This document shows positions 1 to 13,805 of a stretch of 64,000 nt of DNA, piece by piece; within the stretch, counting starts at the first letter, position 1, and each line of letters starts with the position of its first letter. The notes under the pieces are model-generated. The model was given only the letters and a program-made list of their open reading frames with translations. It ran no database searches and had not been told where the DNA came from. The stretch covers positions 124,001 through 188,000 of the forward strand of contig SRSI01000007.1 in assembly GCA_005656395.1 (NCBI GenBank), in the 5' to 3' direction. Made by a program: the position numbers and the translations under genes. Source of the DNA: Strongyloides papillosus (taxonomy: Eukaryota > Nematoda > Chromadorea > Rhabditida > Strongyloididae).

Positions 1-1437
1 GATTATGTTAGGGAAAAATTTTATGATACTTATAAATTAAATCCTATTTACATAGCAATAACTTCATTACTCATCCATACAATAGGATATATTTTTTGGA
101 ATCTTGGTGAAAAAGATAATAAAAATCAATCAACTAAAATGAAAGACATTTTTAAAGTAGCAGTTAAAAAAATATTCCACAAACCAATTAAAGAAATTGT
201 AAAAGTTAAAGAAAAAATTGGAATTTCAAGAAGAAGGCATTATTTCTTATTTTGTTTAGCATTCTTTGTACGACGCCTTAGAATATCAACAAATTATTTT
301 TTCTTAATTTTTTATACACAAATTCTAACAAAAAATTTATTCTCTCTCTCTTATTATATATTTGTAATATGTTGTTTAGTTAATAGTTCTATTATATATA
401 TTTTAACAAGTAAATACCTTTTATCAGTAGATTGTATAACTCTAAATTCTTTATTCGGTCTTTTATCCCTCGCCAATATGTTAATTGTTATATTTTTTCA
501 AATAAAATCTTCAAATGGTCTTATGATATATCTCTTTATGGAAAACTTATTTTCACGGTCCTTCCTCGATACAATATATACAACATTTTTTCAAAGAGCT
601 GGAAAAGGCAATCAACAAAATAAAATTATAAGGTTTGATAAAGTAAAAGGAATTATTGAAAGTAGTAATAATAAAAGTCATAACGTTAAAGAATACAAAT
701 TGTCTTTGACTTTTGCTAGGATATTAACAAATCCTGCCGACCTACTTGGTGTATTGTTAATCCTTTTATATTTATCACAAACTCACTTTTCTGTAGGTTA
801 TTTATGTACATTAGAAAAACAAAGATTATCATTTATTTCATTGATGCGTGTGAATTTTTTTTTATTATTTACTCTTTTTCAGAAATATCAAAAAGTTGTT
901 GGTGATTATGAAAGCAAATGTCCACTTGTGTCACTGAAAGTAACTAATTCAACTTATGCTAATATATTTAAAGACCATGTTTTAAGGAATGTCACATTTA
1001 TTGAAGTTAATGATAATAGCGGAGATAAATTAGGAGATTGGTCTTATAATCCCACAAAACATCTAATAAATGATTCAAAGAAAAATGAAGTTTTGATTCT
1101 AAAAGACAATCCAAGTGATGATATAGTATATTTAAATGAGCCAGATGAGGAAGATTTTAATCCAAAAAATCCTAAAAGTATAGACAATGAGGAAGAAATA
1201 GAAAATAGGAAAGAAATTACAAAATTGTTAAATGATATTTCAAATAAAGATGATGGTAAAGAAGAGGATTCGGAAAATGAAAAACTACTATCAATATCCT
1301 TAATCCATAAGTATAAATTTACTTTTGAATTTTGCAGGAAATTATCTGATATTTTTCTGACAATCTCTTTATCTGTGACATTTATTACATCATTTCTAGA
1401 ATTACTAATAATGTTTGCTATTCAATACCTTTGTTGA
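1..1437 (+). CDS. multi-pass membrane protein, 5'-truncated by the window edge
   Basis: The frame is open from base 1 to the TGA at 1435-1437 (about 478 codons visible), so the first ATG in view (139) is probably internal and the gene begins outside the window. I do not recognise the family. Several hydrophobic stretches are visible: one before codon 46, four or more between about 240 and 600, two between about 720 and 900, and a last one just before the stop. Between them lies a long hydrophilic, Asp/Glu/Asn/Lys-rich loop (about 960-1300), probably cytosolic. It ends in a membrane segment with only three or four residues after it. No signal peptide or catalytic motif can be assigned. Codon use and length make it a real gene; transporter, channel or ER membrane protein are all possible. 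AATAAA occurs a few bases after the stop. Confidence 0.75.
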   Translation, partial: DYVREKFYDTYKLNPIYIAITSLLIHTIGYIFWNLGEKDNKNQSTKMKDIFKVAVKKIFHKPIKEIVKVKEKIGISRRRHYFLFCLAFFVRRLRISTNYFFLIFYTQILTKNLFSLSYYIFVICCLVNSSIIYILTSKYLLSVDCITLNSLFGLLSLANMLIVIFFQIKSSNGLMIYLFMENLFSRSFLDTIYTTFFQRAGKGNQQNKIIRFDKVKGIIESSNNKSHNVKEYKLSLTFARILTNPADLLGVLLILLYLSQTHFSVGYLCTLEKQRLSFISLMRVNFFLLFTLFQKYQKVVGDYESKCPLVSLKVTNSTYANIFKDHVLRNVTFIEVNDNSGDKLGDWSYNPTKHLINDSKKNEVLILKDNPSDDIVYLNEPDEEDFNPKNPKSIDNEEEIENRKEITKLLNDISNKDDGKEEDSENEKLLSISLIHKYKFTFEFCRKLSDIFLTISLSVTFITSFLELLIMFAIQYLC

Positions 1438-4400
1438 AGTTAATAAATTCTAATATATAAATCGAATTTTTAAAGCATATACTTTATCTTATTCGTCATT
1501 GTATAAATTACTATTTTTTACACCTTATCATTGTAACACAATTTCACCCGTTATAATAGATATTTTCAACATGCTCAAGTATGAAAATGGCAGAATAAAG
1601 TTATTACTTACTAAATTTTTTTAACAAATTATTTAATATTCGCTAACACAAGATACACATATATGTAAATTAAATATATTTGTTGTTGGAATAAAAAAAA
1701 TTCAATATTTATATCTTCTTTTTTATAATTTTATTATACTCTTCCATTTATTAGATAGATTTGTAAGATAGTTTTAGTTTTAAAGTCTAATCAACCTTAA
1801 CCAAATTTTGAGAAATAAAAGTTCCGAAAGTTATAGTGTACTTATAGTAGCAAAAAAATATATAAAAAAATATGTAACTTTAATTGAAGGGGACAAAGCT
1901 TAAGTTTTTAATTACCTAAAAAATATACTCATCTTCTCGCTAAATGAATGCTAAAAAGTTTTCACATTTTTTTGCTTTAAGATTAATCTTAATACTTTAA
2001 TTTTTTATAAATTCCAATAAACAAATAACTGCCAATTCATGTTTAATCTTCTTCTAGTAACAATTAAAAACCTTTTTAAAAAAACAAAATGTAATTTTTG
2101 CCATTTCAACGTTATTATTTTAATATGTATTTATTTATAAATTTTTTGGTTAAAGGTTAAAAGTTGCTTTTAAAATAATTTTATGGGACTCCCAAAAATT
2201 GGAACCGCTATTTAATAGAAATCTTTTTTAGTTCATTTTTACTAATTTCTTCCTTCCAGACACTTTCACTCTCTCTCATCTAAAATTCATTCTAGTGGTA
2301 GTAAATTTTTATCACCAATTTTTGATTCCTTTTTAATGTTAATTTAATTTTTTATCTTACTATCATGATGTTGTTTACAATTAGATAATATGTATCTTAA
2401 CCAATATGACTTTTTTCCCCTTAACATTTTAATTTTTTATTATTTTTTTCAACAATGAAATTTCTTTTTAATCATAATGATATATTATGGGATATGTCTA
2501 AATTAGCTTAATATGATATTTTAATGGGTTCATTACATTAATTTCATATAATTTATTGGCGCTGTTTATGAAATAGTTATATGACTTTCATTATTATTTT
2601 CATTTCTATAGAATTTGTTTTATGTATCTACTAGAGTAGAAAAAATAAATTATTTTCAATCAGATAAAAAAAAGTTTGCTTTTTATCTTTCAAGATTTTT
2701 GATGTTCTTGAAAGTTGTTTATTAAGTTTTAGCAAATTTATGGCAATATTTTTATGCTCTAATAATTTTTTTTTATTATTTAAGATACTATTATTTATTT
2801 TTATATTTTTTAAACCCAAAAAAACAATTTTGATTTAAAGAGGCTAATAAGTTTTTTTGAACTTTCTTGATAATAATAAATAACAAGATCTTTATTTTTA
2901 AACTAAATTTTTATTCTTCCAGTTAAATGTTTTGATTCTACCAAATTGAATGATGTGTGTAATTTATATTTTCGAAAGATATTTTTCAATAAAAAAGGTC
3001 ATATCTTTTTGAAAAGTTATCAAATACTTTATCAATACCAATTGATGGGGAGCTAATTAAATGGAATATATAAAAGACCATAAAAATAAAATTTTTTCAT
3101 ATGATAAACAGTTTTTATATCTATTAAAGTATATATCTTTATTAATTCTTACATCTACAAAATTATACTCTTACAAATTCATTTTTCCCTTAAAATATAA
3201 ATTAAAGGAAAAAATACATTATCATATATTTTTCCAGCATCATTTCACTCTCTCCCTCTTTATAACTTTTTTTTCTGGGAGAGGGAATAAATCTAATGAC
3301 AATACAAATTAAATTTATCCTTATCACAAATATACTTTTACAGCATTTTTACTGTTAATTTTATTCAAATTAAAGCTATTAAAACTTTAGTAAAATTACA
3401 TAGATACACATGTATCTATAATCATCATTAAAAATTTATCTCCTTTATTTTAACTCTTAAAATTACCCTTAATAGAATGTTTTATAAAATTTGTTAAAAT
3501 ACTCATTAGAAAATACATTTTATTACCAATTCATCGGTGGTGTGTCAAAAATAAAAAGAAGAATATAGAAATATTATTAATATAAATAATTCTTATTTAA
3601 ATATATAGAAATATTATAAGAAATATTATAATAATAGTGATTTTGTTTTAAAATTTTTTTATTTACACATGTATTACATATTTATTTTTATTTGTATATC
3701 TTTTTAAATTATGCCATTCATTCTTCTTACTATTACATGGAGATATAAAAGATTTTTTGGAGAAAGTCTTCATTAATAATAAGTATTATGGATAGCTAAA
3801 GGAAATAATGATACTTTACACAGTTCTTTCGAAAGATATCTAAATAAATATTATTTTAAATAATATTAAACTTTTTTTATTAGATATTGATATAAGAGGT
3901 GGAACAGATGATGTTTTAGGAAAAAGTTTAATAAATTTATAAAATTAAGAAATTATTTTCAAATCCTTTTTATTACTTCCTTTTTCCAAAGTTTACTCTA
4001 AACTTTAGATAGTACATTTTTTACTGTTCTATGATAATTTTTATAATTAAGTTATTCTTTTCTTACTCTATTGTATAAAAACTTTATTGGTAACTTTTTG
4101 CTCAAAAATATCTTGTTTACCTCGTTTTACTTGTATCACTTTTTTAAACAAAGATTATTAAAAATAAATTCTTCTGTTATCTTTGTAAGTCCCAACAAAA
4201 GATTGGCATTATCATTGTATAATGACAAACAACATCAAGCTTCAATAGAAAAAAATAAGGAACAGATAAGAAAAACTAAACCATATTTATTTTTTCTCAA
4301 ATAAATTTGAATTTTTGATAAAACGATAGCTTCATATTTCCCTTTATTTTTCTAGTATATATTAGAAATAAAATAGACAAGAAGATATTATTAATGGAAA

Positions 4401-4950
4401 CATCACATACTTATCTCTTTTAACAAAATAATTTATCTCCTTATCATTTGAGTAAACTTATAGATTATTCCCATGTCTATTTCTTTTTGATCTTGCAATT
4501 TTTGTCTCTCTTTAGAGGTATCATTTTTATTTTATTCATTTTTTTTAACTTTTACCATACTTGGATAGATTTTTGCACTTTTGTTACCTTGGATGCATTA
4601 GTCAAAAATTAATTGCCTATCTTTTTATCTAATTTTCTACTAATTGATTTATACTTTTAGAGCAATTAAAGTTTCATTTTCTTTGAAATAAAGCTACTTT
4701 AATAAAAGTTTAAATAAATAAATTTATCTCCTTTACCGGATGTTGTGTTTTTTACTATTCTCAACTTTCTCGTAAAATAATTAATAATTAATGTTGTGAT
4801 TTTTGATGAAGATAATAATTTTTTTAAACTAGCCTTACTAAAAATAAATTCAAATATTTTTTTATAACATTTGTTATCCTTCCTAAATCTTATTCGCGTA
4901 TTTTCTTATAAACATTTCTGTTTCTTTTAATTTAAAAAAAAATTCTTTTT
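1438..4950. other. intergenic, no convincing gene
   Basis: About 3.5 kb of AT-rich sequence between the membrane-protein gene and the GPCR. Short ORFs at 3061-3312 (+), 4071-4304 (+) and 2631-2819 (-) are rich in Lys, Phe, Ile and Asn as expected of random AT-rich sequence and have no domain, signal peptide or splice context I trust. A CT-rich run lies near 3240-3285. No RNA gene was recognised. Confidence 0.5.
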
Positions 4951-4953
4951 CAG
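4951..4953 (+). promoter_or_regulatory. splice acceptor 13 bp before the GPCR start (possible trans-splice site)
   Basis: A pyrimidine-rich run ending in TTCTTTTTCAG stops 13 bases before the ATG at 4967. No good donor is obvious just upstream, so this may be a spliced-leader acceptor, as is common in nematodes. An upstream untranslated exon cannot be excluded. Confidence 0.5.
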
Positions 4954-4966
4954 GTTTCTATTTGCT

Positions 4967-6498
4967 ATGGATTTAATTGATAACATAACCAATTCTTTTG
5001 ATCATGATACTATAATTATTGCTGATGAGAATGGTTATCAAGAGGATTGTAGATATGACGTAAGTATAAAAACATGACAACATCATTATTTACCCTTTTC
5101 AGGGAACACACGATCTCCACATAAAAATATACTTCATTGGAGTGTTTGCCTTCTCCATTGCAATAATTTCCTTTTTTTTCAATAGTTTTTTGACAATAGT
5201 ATTCCAGCTAAATAAAAATTTACGAGTCACAGCTACTTATTATTTTCAAATATTAGCCATATTTGATGTTTTTATGGCATTTAATTATGTTGCATTGATG
5301 GTTGTTCCTGTTTATTTTGATAAATTTCAGATATTATGGCTTTATAATATCTTTAATTATTATGTGGTATTTCTTTTAATGGAAGGAAATGTCTCTATTT
5401 TTTGCTCGGTCCTCCTTCTTGTTATGGCAACTGCTGAGAGGTGTTTCCTCAATCTCCCTGGATGTCGGGAGATTGGAATTAGTAAATTCATGAAAAATAA
5501 TAGAAGATTGATAACTGTTTGTGTTATCGGGATATCAATTTTGTATAAAGGCATGACATATTTTGAGTTAGTAAATATTGAGAAAGAAAATTGCACTGAT
5601 TGGGAGAGGTATGAATTATCACTATCAACTCTTGGTATCAATCCAACATACAATTTTTGGTTCATGTTTTTAACAAGAAACATCGTTGAAAGAATCTTAC
5701 CTTTCTTTCTCCTTATCATAATGAATTTCATTATCGTTAGGCAACTCAAGAAAGATTCTATGTCAACACTTCGAAAACTTCAGGAGAATTGTTACATCCC
5801 AGGATGGAATAGAACATCCCACAAAAAAATGATTAAAGTAATTTTGTTTTCTAGATATTAAAAAGATAAAATTATTTTTTTAATTTCAGGATGCAACAAG
5901 AGCACTTGTAGCAATCGTAAGTGTAAATATCTTATGTCAAGCACCCCAAGTTTTTTTAACAACATGGGAAATAATTAATAAAGCATCATTGGAAAGTAAT
6001 GAACTTCGTACATTCTATTCTTATGCAAACGATACATTAAGTATCTTATGTTTGGTTTCTAGGTATGTTTTTTGAAGTACATAAATTTTTATTGACATAA
6101 TCCTTGAGATAAATTTTTTTAGTGCTTTAAGATTACCAATTTATTTATCTTCTAATAGACCTATTAGAGTTGCTTCAAAGTCAACAATAGAAAAAATATT
6201 TCCATCATGTTTTGGGAAGAAACACCTCCATGACAGTAGTCATAGTGAAACAAGATCAATTGTTATCTCTCACATGGGTAATGGAATAAAAAGCGATATC
6301 AAGAATGGAGATGAATCGGTTTTGTTACCTGATTTACCGACACATGACAGTCCTGAGAGTGGTGAAACAACATGTGATATTATTCTACCATCACCTATTG
6401 ATAAAGTTGACGGTATGCCAACAGTTATACGAAATACGAAAAAAAGTTCCTTCATTAGAGATTTGTCGAAAGATTCCAGTTCCCAATTATTTGTTTAA
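4967..6498 (+). CDS. rhodopsin-class seven-transmembrane receptor, neuropeptide-receptor-like
   Basis: Four exons join into a 458-residue protein: 4967-5059, 5103-5837, 5890-6062 and 6123-6498. The introns (43, 52, 60 bp) have GT/AG borders and keep the frame. The short N-terminus carries an N-I-T glycosylation site. Transmembrane segments follow from about residue 38. TM3 ends in A-E-R (residues 142-144), a variant of the DRY motif. An extracellular cysteine sits in N-C-T-D-W before TM5. TM6 follows the D-A-T-R-A junction of exon 3, and TM7 ends L-R-L-P-I-Y in place of NPxxY, followed by N-R-P-I-R. These features fit the nematode FMRFamide/myosuppressin-type peptide receptors; the ligand cannot be read. 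The tail of about 100 residues is rich in Ser, Asp and basic residues, as expected of a phosphorylated cytosolic tail. It would sit in the plasma membrane of neurons or muscle. Confidence 0.85.
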
Positions 6499-9400
6499 TT
6501 TTATTTACTCAATCAAAATAATCTGATTGTTTAATTTTTACCATCTTTTTTAGCATCTCTCAGTTGTGTGTGTATTATGGAAGAGAAGTAATCTATTAAT
6601 TACATTTTTTAATGTTTAATATTTTTTTACAAAATTTCTTAAGTATATAAAATTAATTATATTATTCTGTAATTGATTATGAAAGATTTCAATGGATAAT
6701 ACTAAATATAAATGAGTTTTAAAATTAACTAAATGTCTTAAAATATTTAATGTTCGGAGATGACGGAATTTAATTCATTGGTATTTGTAAATATTTATTT
6801 TATTTCAGTTTAATAATGATTTTACTTGAAATACCACACATTTTTGTAGGCAATCACCAGTATTCTTAAGATTCCACATTTATATAAAATAATCTGGTGA
6901 CAGGAAATAAAAATTATAAGATATTGTCTGAGATGCCAATCAAACTACAAACATTTAATGTAATCTTTTCCAACAATAATCTAATATTTAATACATTATC
7001 AAAAATAAAATCTTTTGCTCAAAACAAATTTCCTTATGTCTAATACATAATATTCCTTATCAAATTGTAATAAAAATAATAAAAAAATTATTTTTATTTC
7101 CTCACTATCTTATCATAAACAAGAATCAAATATATTTTACAATGTTATTAAGAATCACTCTCTGGAGAAAGTAATAAAAATTGTATACTTTTTTCATTTA
7201 ATTCTAAAAAATGTATTTATAGAATAAGAAAACATTACTTTATTCATTGATCATAAAGATTTAAATATTTATCATACTTGTCATGTGTTTTGCACTATTT
7301 TCATTATGTTACGTCAATTTGATAAGATGGAAACTGTAAAGTTATTTACAAATTCAATTTAGAAAGAGAGAGTTTCCTCTATTTCTGAAGAGAGTATTAT
7401 ACGAACAAAAATTAAAGATAGTAAATTAAAAATTTAGTGAATTCAAAAGAGAGAGAGAGTCTGAAAAAACATTCTTGGTTGAATAAAATTGCATATATTA
7501 CGATTTTTTGTCTATTAAAATTTATTTTAATTTAATTGCATTTTAAACATTCAAAACTTTGTAATTTCAAATTTTGATGGTAGACAAGAGATTTGTATGT
7601 ATTAAAAATGAAGAAAACACATGTGCACTCATATAACAATATTGCATCATATTAATGAAATATAGAAGAAAATAAAAATATTTTACTATTTGCATATCCT
7701 TTCAATAAACATCAATTATAACTTTGTTAACAGCTGATATAATAGGAAGTTAATGCGGTATGACGTCTGATTTTTGATAAAAAAAAGAAAACTCCAGATA
7801 TTATTATTATTTTTTTCAAAAATAACTACATAAAAAGTACTTTCTTTTCATATAAACATATGATTTTAACTGGTTAATAAAATTGAAATATAATTTGAAA
7901 AGTTCTATCTTCAGACACCATACATCATTAGAAGTTTTTTGTGTTTTGTAAATTAACATATAAACAGATGTTTAATGCGTTTTTATTGTTTAATTGGATT
8001 ATAGTGATAAAAAAATTTATAAACTGACAATAATCCTTTTGTCCACAAAAATATTACTATAAACATTTTATTCTCTAAAATAATAAATATTTCAAAATGC
8101 GTCTTCATTTTTTTTGTCACCATATCAAAGAACTACCAAATGATTATGAAAAAATTAAAAACTTTTGTTCCCCAACACAAGGAGTATATCATTAAAAATG
8201 GACAAAATAGCGTTGAAATTCAAGCACACAAAAGCATTAATGTATTAAACAAAATCAACAAAGAAAACTAATGAAAAACTTCATCTCAGACATTTTTATT
8301 TACCATATAAATAAACATAAGATGAAGCAAATTAGTCAGAAGGTAAAAGAAACATAAAAATACAGATGACAATTAGCTTTCAATACCAATACACAAACAA
8401 TAATGATATACTTCCATAAAAAGACAATAACTTCATTTTATTTATTCTTGAGACTGTCATAAAAAGGATCTCAAACAAACAAATATCCCTATATTTTCAC
8501 TATCACTTTTTTCACAATTCCATTATTCTTTGTCACTCTCGCTTTCACCATTCACTTTCTATTTTCACTTCAATTCCTATCCATTATTTTATTATTCTTT
8601 CGTTTCCCTTCATTCTTTTAAATTTCTATTATCAAGTAAATTTTTAATATTTATTTAACAAAAATTTATAATATTATATAAATATCTTTAAAATAATCAT
8701 TCCCCTCAAAATTTTTATTCATGTTTTTGTTAGTTTTAAAAGCATACAAACAAAAAAGACTTTTCCTATCCACTTACTTCTACTAAACATATGATTTTTA
8801 TTTCTCCAACAATATTTATATATAAATAAATATATTATATTATGTTTGTGTGTATGTAATATATATAATTGATATACTATTTTGTCTCACTTTTCCCTTT
8901 TCCTTTTTTAATTTGTATTGATAAAAGTAAATGGAATTGAAAAAAAAAGATTTTTTACCTTTTAATCCAAAGATGTGTATAAAAGGACAAAGTATTTACT
9001 GCATATATGTATTGGGGAATTAAATTGAAAATATATTTATAAAAAGAAAAAACCCTTTTTGTAGAGATTCTTATCTATACAAATTTACTCCCAAATATAA
9101 GTATAAAAGTAAAAATATGGGTATTTTTAAAATGTTTCAAATTTTTACACCAAATTTGAAGGTTAACCATAATATAATATATTATGTTAAAAAATTAAAC
9201 TTTTTATTTTAAATAATATATGATAGATAGTTATAAACATGTCTTGTTAAAAGAAACATTTAATCAAGGTCTTTTATGTGCATAAAAATAAATTATTGGT
9301 AATGTTAAAGGTAATTTGATGGTGTGTACTCAGAAAAGAAATGTGATTTTATTTTGATTAAAGGAAAATTTTTTTGTAGTAAACAGCTTTGGTGCTCTTT

Positions 9401-12400
9401 GATCATAGTGGAAAAAGCTCATTCAAAGGTTAAGAAAATATATCTCTCTCTTTACAATCATTTTTCACCCCTCTATCTTAATATTAGTTTGTCATCTCTT
9501 AATAATGATTAGAAAATTATTATACTTTCAGTGGTGTTTGAGCTCCTATCCGTATTTTTTCACATTCCGCAACTTAATACCTTTTTATTTACTATCTTAT
9601 TTTTTCTTTTGCATCATCATTTAATAATTATATAACTTTCTTCTCAATTACTTTGGTATTTAAATAACATCCCACTCATAAATAACAACAATTTACACTG
9701 ATAAAGACTAAAAAATAAGATGAAATCACTTCTAACATTTTAAACATCTTTTTTTTATAACACTACAACAGCTGATTGCAATTGATAATAAAGACATATA
9801 CACAAAAACTAAATAAGAAAATATACTTTATTTAATGTTTAATATAAATTTTCAATTAAAAGATATAAAATTAAAATATTTCAATATCATAAATTTGTAG
9901 ATAAAAAAAGTATAATATATATATAATGTGTACAATCTATTGATAATAAATCGAATCTTTGATTTCATAATATTAAAATATATATGATTATATATATGTA
10001 TAAGGAATAGATAATATAAATTTAAAAAGTTTTCCTTCCGTTCTTAATCAAAATATTCAGTTAATATATTAATGATAAGATAAAAATTGTTAATTGTATC
10101 TTTTGATAGGACATTACTCTTATCCATATTCTATAAAATTTGCCGGTCGAAAAAGTTGAAAAAATTATATTCCATACTAATAGTAAAAATAAAGAAAGGT
10201 TTAAAGTTAATGTTTGTGATTTTGTCATTTCTTTAATAATTAAAAAAATAAACTTGGTGATCCATTAAAATAATTATTTTCATTTCAAATGGGGAATCTT
10301 ACTATACTTAGGATAATAAGATTTTCTATTTCAATTATAATCCTTCTTACTTTTTCCTCCATCACTCATACATATATAGTAAGTTTTAAATAGACAATAA
10401 GATAATGAAAAAATATACATTAAAAAAAGTATCTACTCGGGTTTCTACATGTATTAAATAAAATAATTATAATTATATATCAAACTAGCGTCGGGTACTA
10501 TTATATAGAAATATATATATGTATAAAATAATTAATATAGAAAAAAAGTAAATATGTGACAAAAATAAACCATTAGAGTTATAAAATAAGAATCTTAATT
10601 ATCGTTTTTTCTAATTATAAAAAAATACATTTACATTGAGGAAAAAATGGTAAAGTATGAAAAACCCTAATGGAAAAGTTATATTTTCATATAAACATTT
10701 ACATGAAAACATAACTTTTATCTATCAAATAACTGTCTATTAGGGGAATTAAAGAAATTGAAAATATATATATAATGAAATTTCAAAAATGAAATTATGT
10801 ATAAGAAAAAAAAGTAATAAAATACATCAAAGATTTGTCTTTCATAATAATAGGTATATGATCGAAGTTAAATTAATAAGTTTTCAATAAAATAAAATAT
10901 TATATATATAATAAAAGGAAATATAGAGAATAGTAAAAAAAATCAATGTAAAAAAGAAAGGTGATTGATACAAAAAGTAGTCAGGAGATCATATGAGAGA
11001 AGGGTTTCTTTGGCACCTAGCCAATCCATATACATGTTGACAATGATATACAATTTTGAGAGAGATATATAAAAGATAAAAAGAGATAGTAGTTGTTTTT
11101 CCTAGACAGTGCTTCTTCTTCTAATATTTTTTTTTAATTTGTATAATATTAAAAATAATAGGTCTTTTTTACAATGATGACAGTTATCCTTTGGGTATCG
11201 CCTGTTATCTTATAAATGATAATAATAGTATTAGTAATAATAATAATTGGTTTTTGATATTATTTGATGTTTGATATTTATCTTTAAGGAAAGGAGATAA
11301 GGATAAAGTAAAAAAAGTAGTAGTCTTTTGTGAGAGGTTCATAACGTTACATAATATAAAATTACATATCTTCTCATTTTTGATTTTACCTCTTTATACA
11401 GAATGTCTTGAAAAATTATTCCATTTTCGATTTCTGTTAAATAATTACAGTGTTCGTTATTAAAAAAGTACATATTGAAACATTCCTATTTCAACTTAAC
11501 ATAATTTTTTATCATTTATCTTTCCTTAGTATTTTTCGTCTGTTTGGAGAATGCCAAGCCGGCAAAGGCACTATTTGTATTTGACATTTGAAAATATCTT
11601 CAAAAATTAAAATAGTAATAATAATAATAAAAAAAATAATTGAATAAAATTTTTCTACTTCAAATTATCCATCAATTCTTCCTTTCCAAAATCGTGTTGT
11701 TTTTGTTTTCTTACATTATAACACACATCCAACCAAAAACTAAATACATTTTCATTTCATAAATTTTCTTTTTCCTCTCCTCTATTAAATTTTTTTCTCT
11801 TTTGTGAATTGTCAAAATATGTTTTGTAATCTTGAGAAAGGAAAGAATATGTAGATATAGTTATAAAAAGAAAAATAAAATTTTGAAAGAACTAGGTATA
11901 TACGTGAATTAAAAAAAATAATATTATAATATTATAAATGTATACAAATATAACATAAATATAAATATGATCTTGTTATATAAAAAATATTAAAAAATAA
12001 AGTAATCCTTTAACCTTTTCGGCATCTTTATGACATATACATCTTTTTTTTAATAGAACAACATTATCTAGACTCTTGGGTTTCTTTTTTTTGAAGAAAA
12101 AAAATTAAAAAAATAAATTTTTGAGACTGTGCCTCGACACATATACACATCTTTTTTGATAAAAAAGTATAGTCCATTTTATACCATGTGTATTCCTTTG
12201 TAAGCATAAATAAGATTCTGTATAGAGTTGAGAATATAGCTTTAATATTACATAATAATAGATCTTTGATGTTTTGAAAATATAAGAAAATTGCTAATAA
12301 ATTAAATGATAAAATACAAGTATAGACATGTACATGACAAAATATAAAAGCACTTCTTTTTAGCTACTTCTTGTTTTTTCGAAAAAAACATAATGGTTTT

Positions 12401-12727
12401 AGATTATCCAATAAAAATAATAGATCTTTGATTCTCCTTTTTGTCCTCGATTGTCATTTACATCTTGGTTTTCATTTATCTTTTTATTTTTTTTTTCATT
12501 TAACGTTAAAGAAGAAAAATATATATATTGAGAGATGTCCAAAGAATAATTGTGGTGTTGGATGTTGTTCATCTCACATATGTGTGCTCCTGAGTTTTTG
12601 TTTTTTGAATCATCGGGATAATATTATTTAGTTTATCTTATGACTTTAAATATATATAAGTTTGATAAAAAATATTCACTGGTTAAGGTGTTGAAATATA
12701 TATAATATTGAGAATGAGTCTTCATTC
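6499..12727. other. 6.2-kb gene-poor interval
   Basis: No gene found. ORFs at 9324-9512 and 12371-12631 (+) are short and lack support; the second lies just past the 3' end of the CCCH gene and may be its 3' UTR. The stretch around 7.0-9.9 kb is C-rich over G on the + strand (line 8521-8580 has 18 C and 2 G), whereas much of 10-12.6 kb is the reverse. Less AT-rich spots occur at 10488-10498 and 11163-11210 (several GATA/TATC words) and at 11550-11575, where TGCC and GGCA can pair around a short loop. Confidence 0.5.
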
Positions 12728-13805
12728 CTAGTTTGATGCATTCGCCAGTTGCTCAAATACTGGCAATCTTTCTGCTCCAAATACACTGCCATAATCGTTT
12801 GTAGAGTCATTGTCACTATTTGCAAATGATGAAAATCCATTGTTTGTGAAGGGATTGACTCCAAGTGAGAATTGATCAAATGAGTGCATTCCCCTATTCG
12901 ATTGTAATTGTTGATTTGGTCCTATTCCCCAAGCATTGAAATCATTTATTAATGGCGTCATTGTTGTCCAATCATAGTTGTACTCACTATCATGTGGATT
13001 CTTTCCACGTCCATTTTGTGTGGTTGAGAATGATTGGAAATAATCCTCTTGTTCTAATGGAGGTGAGTATGATCCCAAAGGAGATTCTGATCCAGACTCA
13101 GCAGATGATGGAGCGGGACTGTCACCAGATGAACTGCTTCTATTAACTGATGATCCGTTTGTAGTTGTAGTCATATTTCCTAGGTTAATCATCAAATTTG
13201 ATGAATCTAATTGTGTAATGTTATTATTAGTTGCAGGTATATTTTGTGTACTTATTAAGTTATCTTCATTGTGAATAAAATGACATCTTGGACCATATGG
13301 ACAATATCCACGTTTATGGTATGATTGACATGCTTCAGTTTTGTATTTTGGATGTCTTGGGATTGGTCTTTTTTCATGTTCTCCGTGAGCATATTGACAT
13401 CTAAATAACAACAATATGTTACAGTAATAAAATTAATTAAATTTACCTTTCACCATAATTACATCTTCCTGAATCCATCCAACTACGACATAACTCAGTT
13501 TTATAAAGTTTAGGATTTTTAGGTACAGCACTACTACTAGATGATGTGGTTGTTTGTGTTCCATTACTAACATTTACTGTTTTATTACCTCCGACAATTG
13601 TATTATCAAAAGAAACTTCTAAAAATAAGGTAAAAAAATAATTAATTATAAATAATAAAAACATACTTTGTCTTTCGTTAAAAAGTCTACCATTCTCTCT
13701 AGTTTGTTGAAAATTGTCGAAAACGGAAAATGTTCCGGAATCAGGACTACTAGCTGTTCCGTTACCCTCAAAATGATTATAAAAAATATTTTGTGGTGTA
13801 TTCAT
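12728..13805 (-). CDS. TIS11/tristetraprolin-like tandem CCCH zinc-finger RNA-binding protein
   Basis: Three exons on the minus strand, 13805-13667, 13618-13447 and 13400-12728, give 327 residues. The introns are 48 and 46 bp with GTATGT/GTAAAT donors and TTTTAG acceptors; the first is a multiple of three without a stop and could be misread as coding. The joined protein carries two C-X8-C-X5-C-X3-H fingers. Each has the Y-K-T-E lead-in (K-L-Y-K-T-E-L-C and P-K-Y-K-T-E-A-C), the hallmark of the TTP/TIS11 family, which binds AU-rich elements in mRNA 3' ends and promotes decay; nematode relatives control maternal mRNAs and germline fate. Intron 2 splits finger 1 between its second and third cysteines. 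The N- and C-terminal regions are Ser/Asn/Thr/Gln-rich and low in complexity, as usual for recruitment tails. The gene stands alone in a very large intergenic region. Family is secure; which paralogue is not. Confidence 0.92.

Noticed and set aside
3061..3312. 83-codon ORF starting at an ATG
   Set aside because: Composition is that of random AT-rich sequence; no domain, signal peptide or transcript signal seen.
4071..4304. 77-codon + strand ORF
   Set aside because: The start is not an ATG, and the Lys/Phe/Leu-rich translation has no recognisable feature.
11026..11050. TTTGGCACCTAGCCAA, resembling a miR-96/183-type seed
   Set aside because: Only a 5-bp self-complementary stem; no precursor-length hairpin.
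12371..12631. 86-codon + strand ORF with a Cys-rich end
   Set aside because: Its low-complexity Phe/His/Leu make-up and position just past the 3' end of the minus-strand CCCH gene fit a UTR; no start context or splice signals support it.
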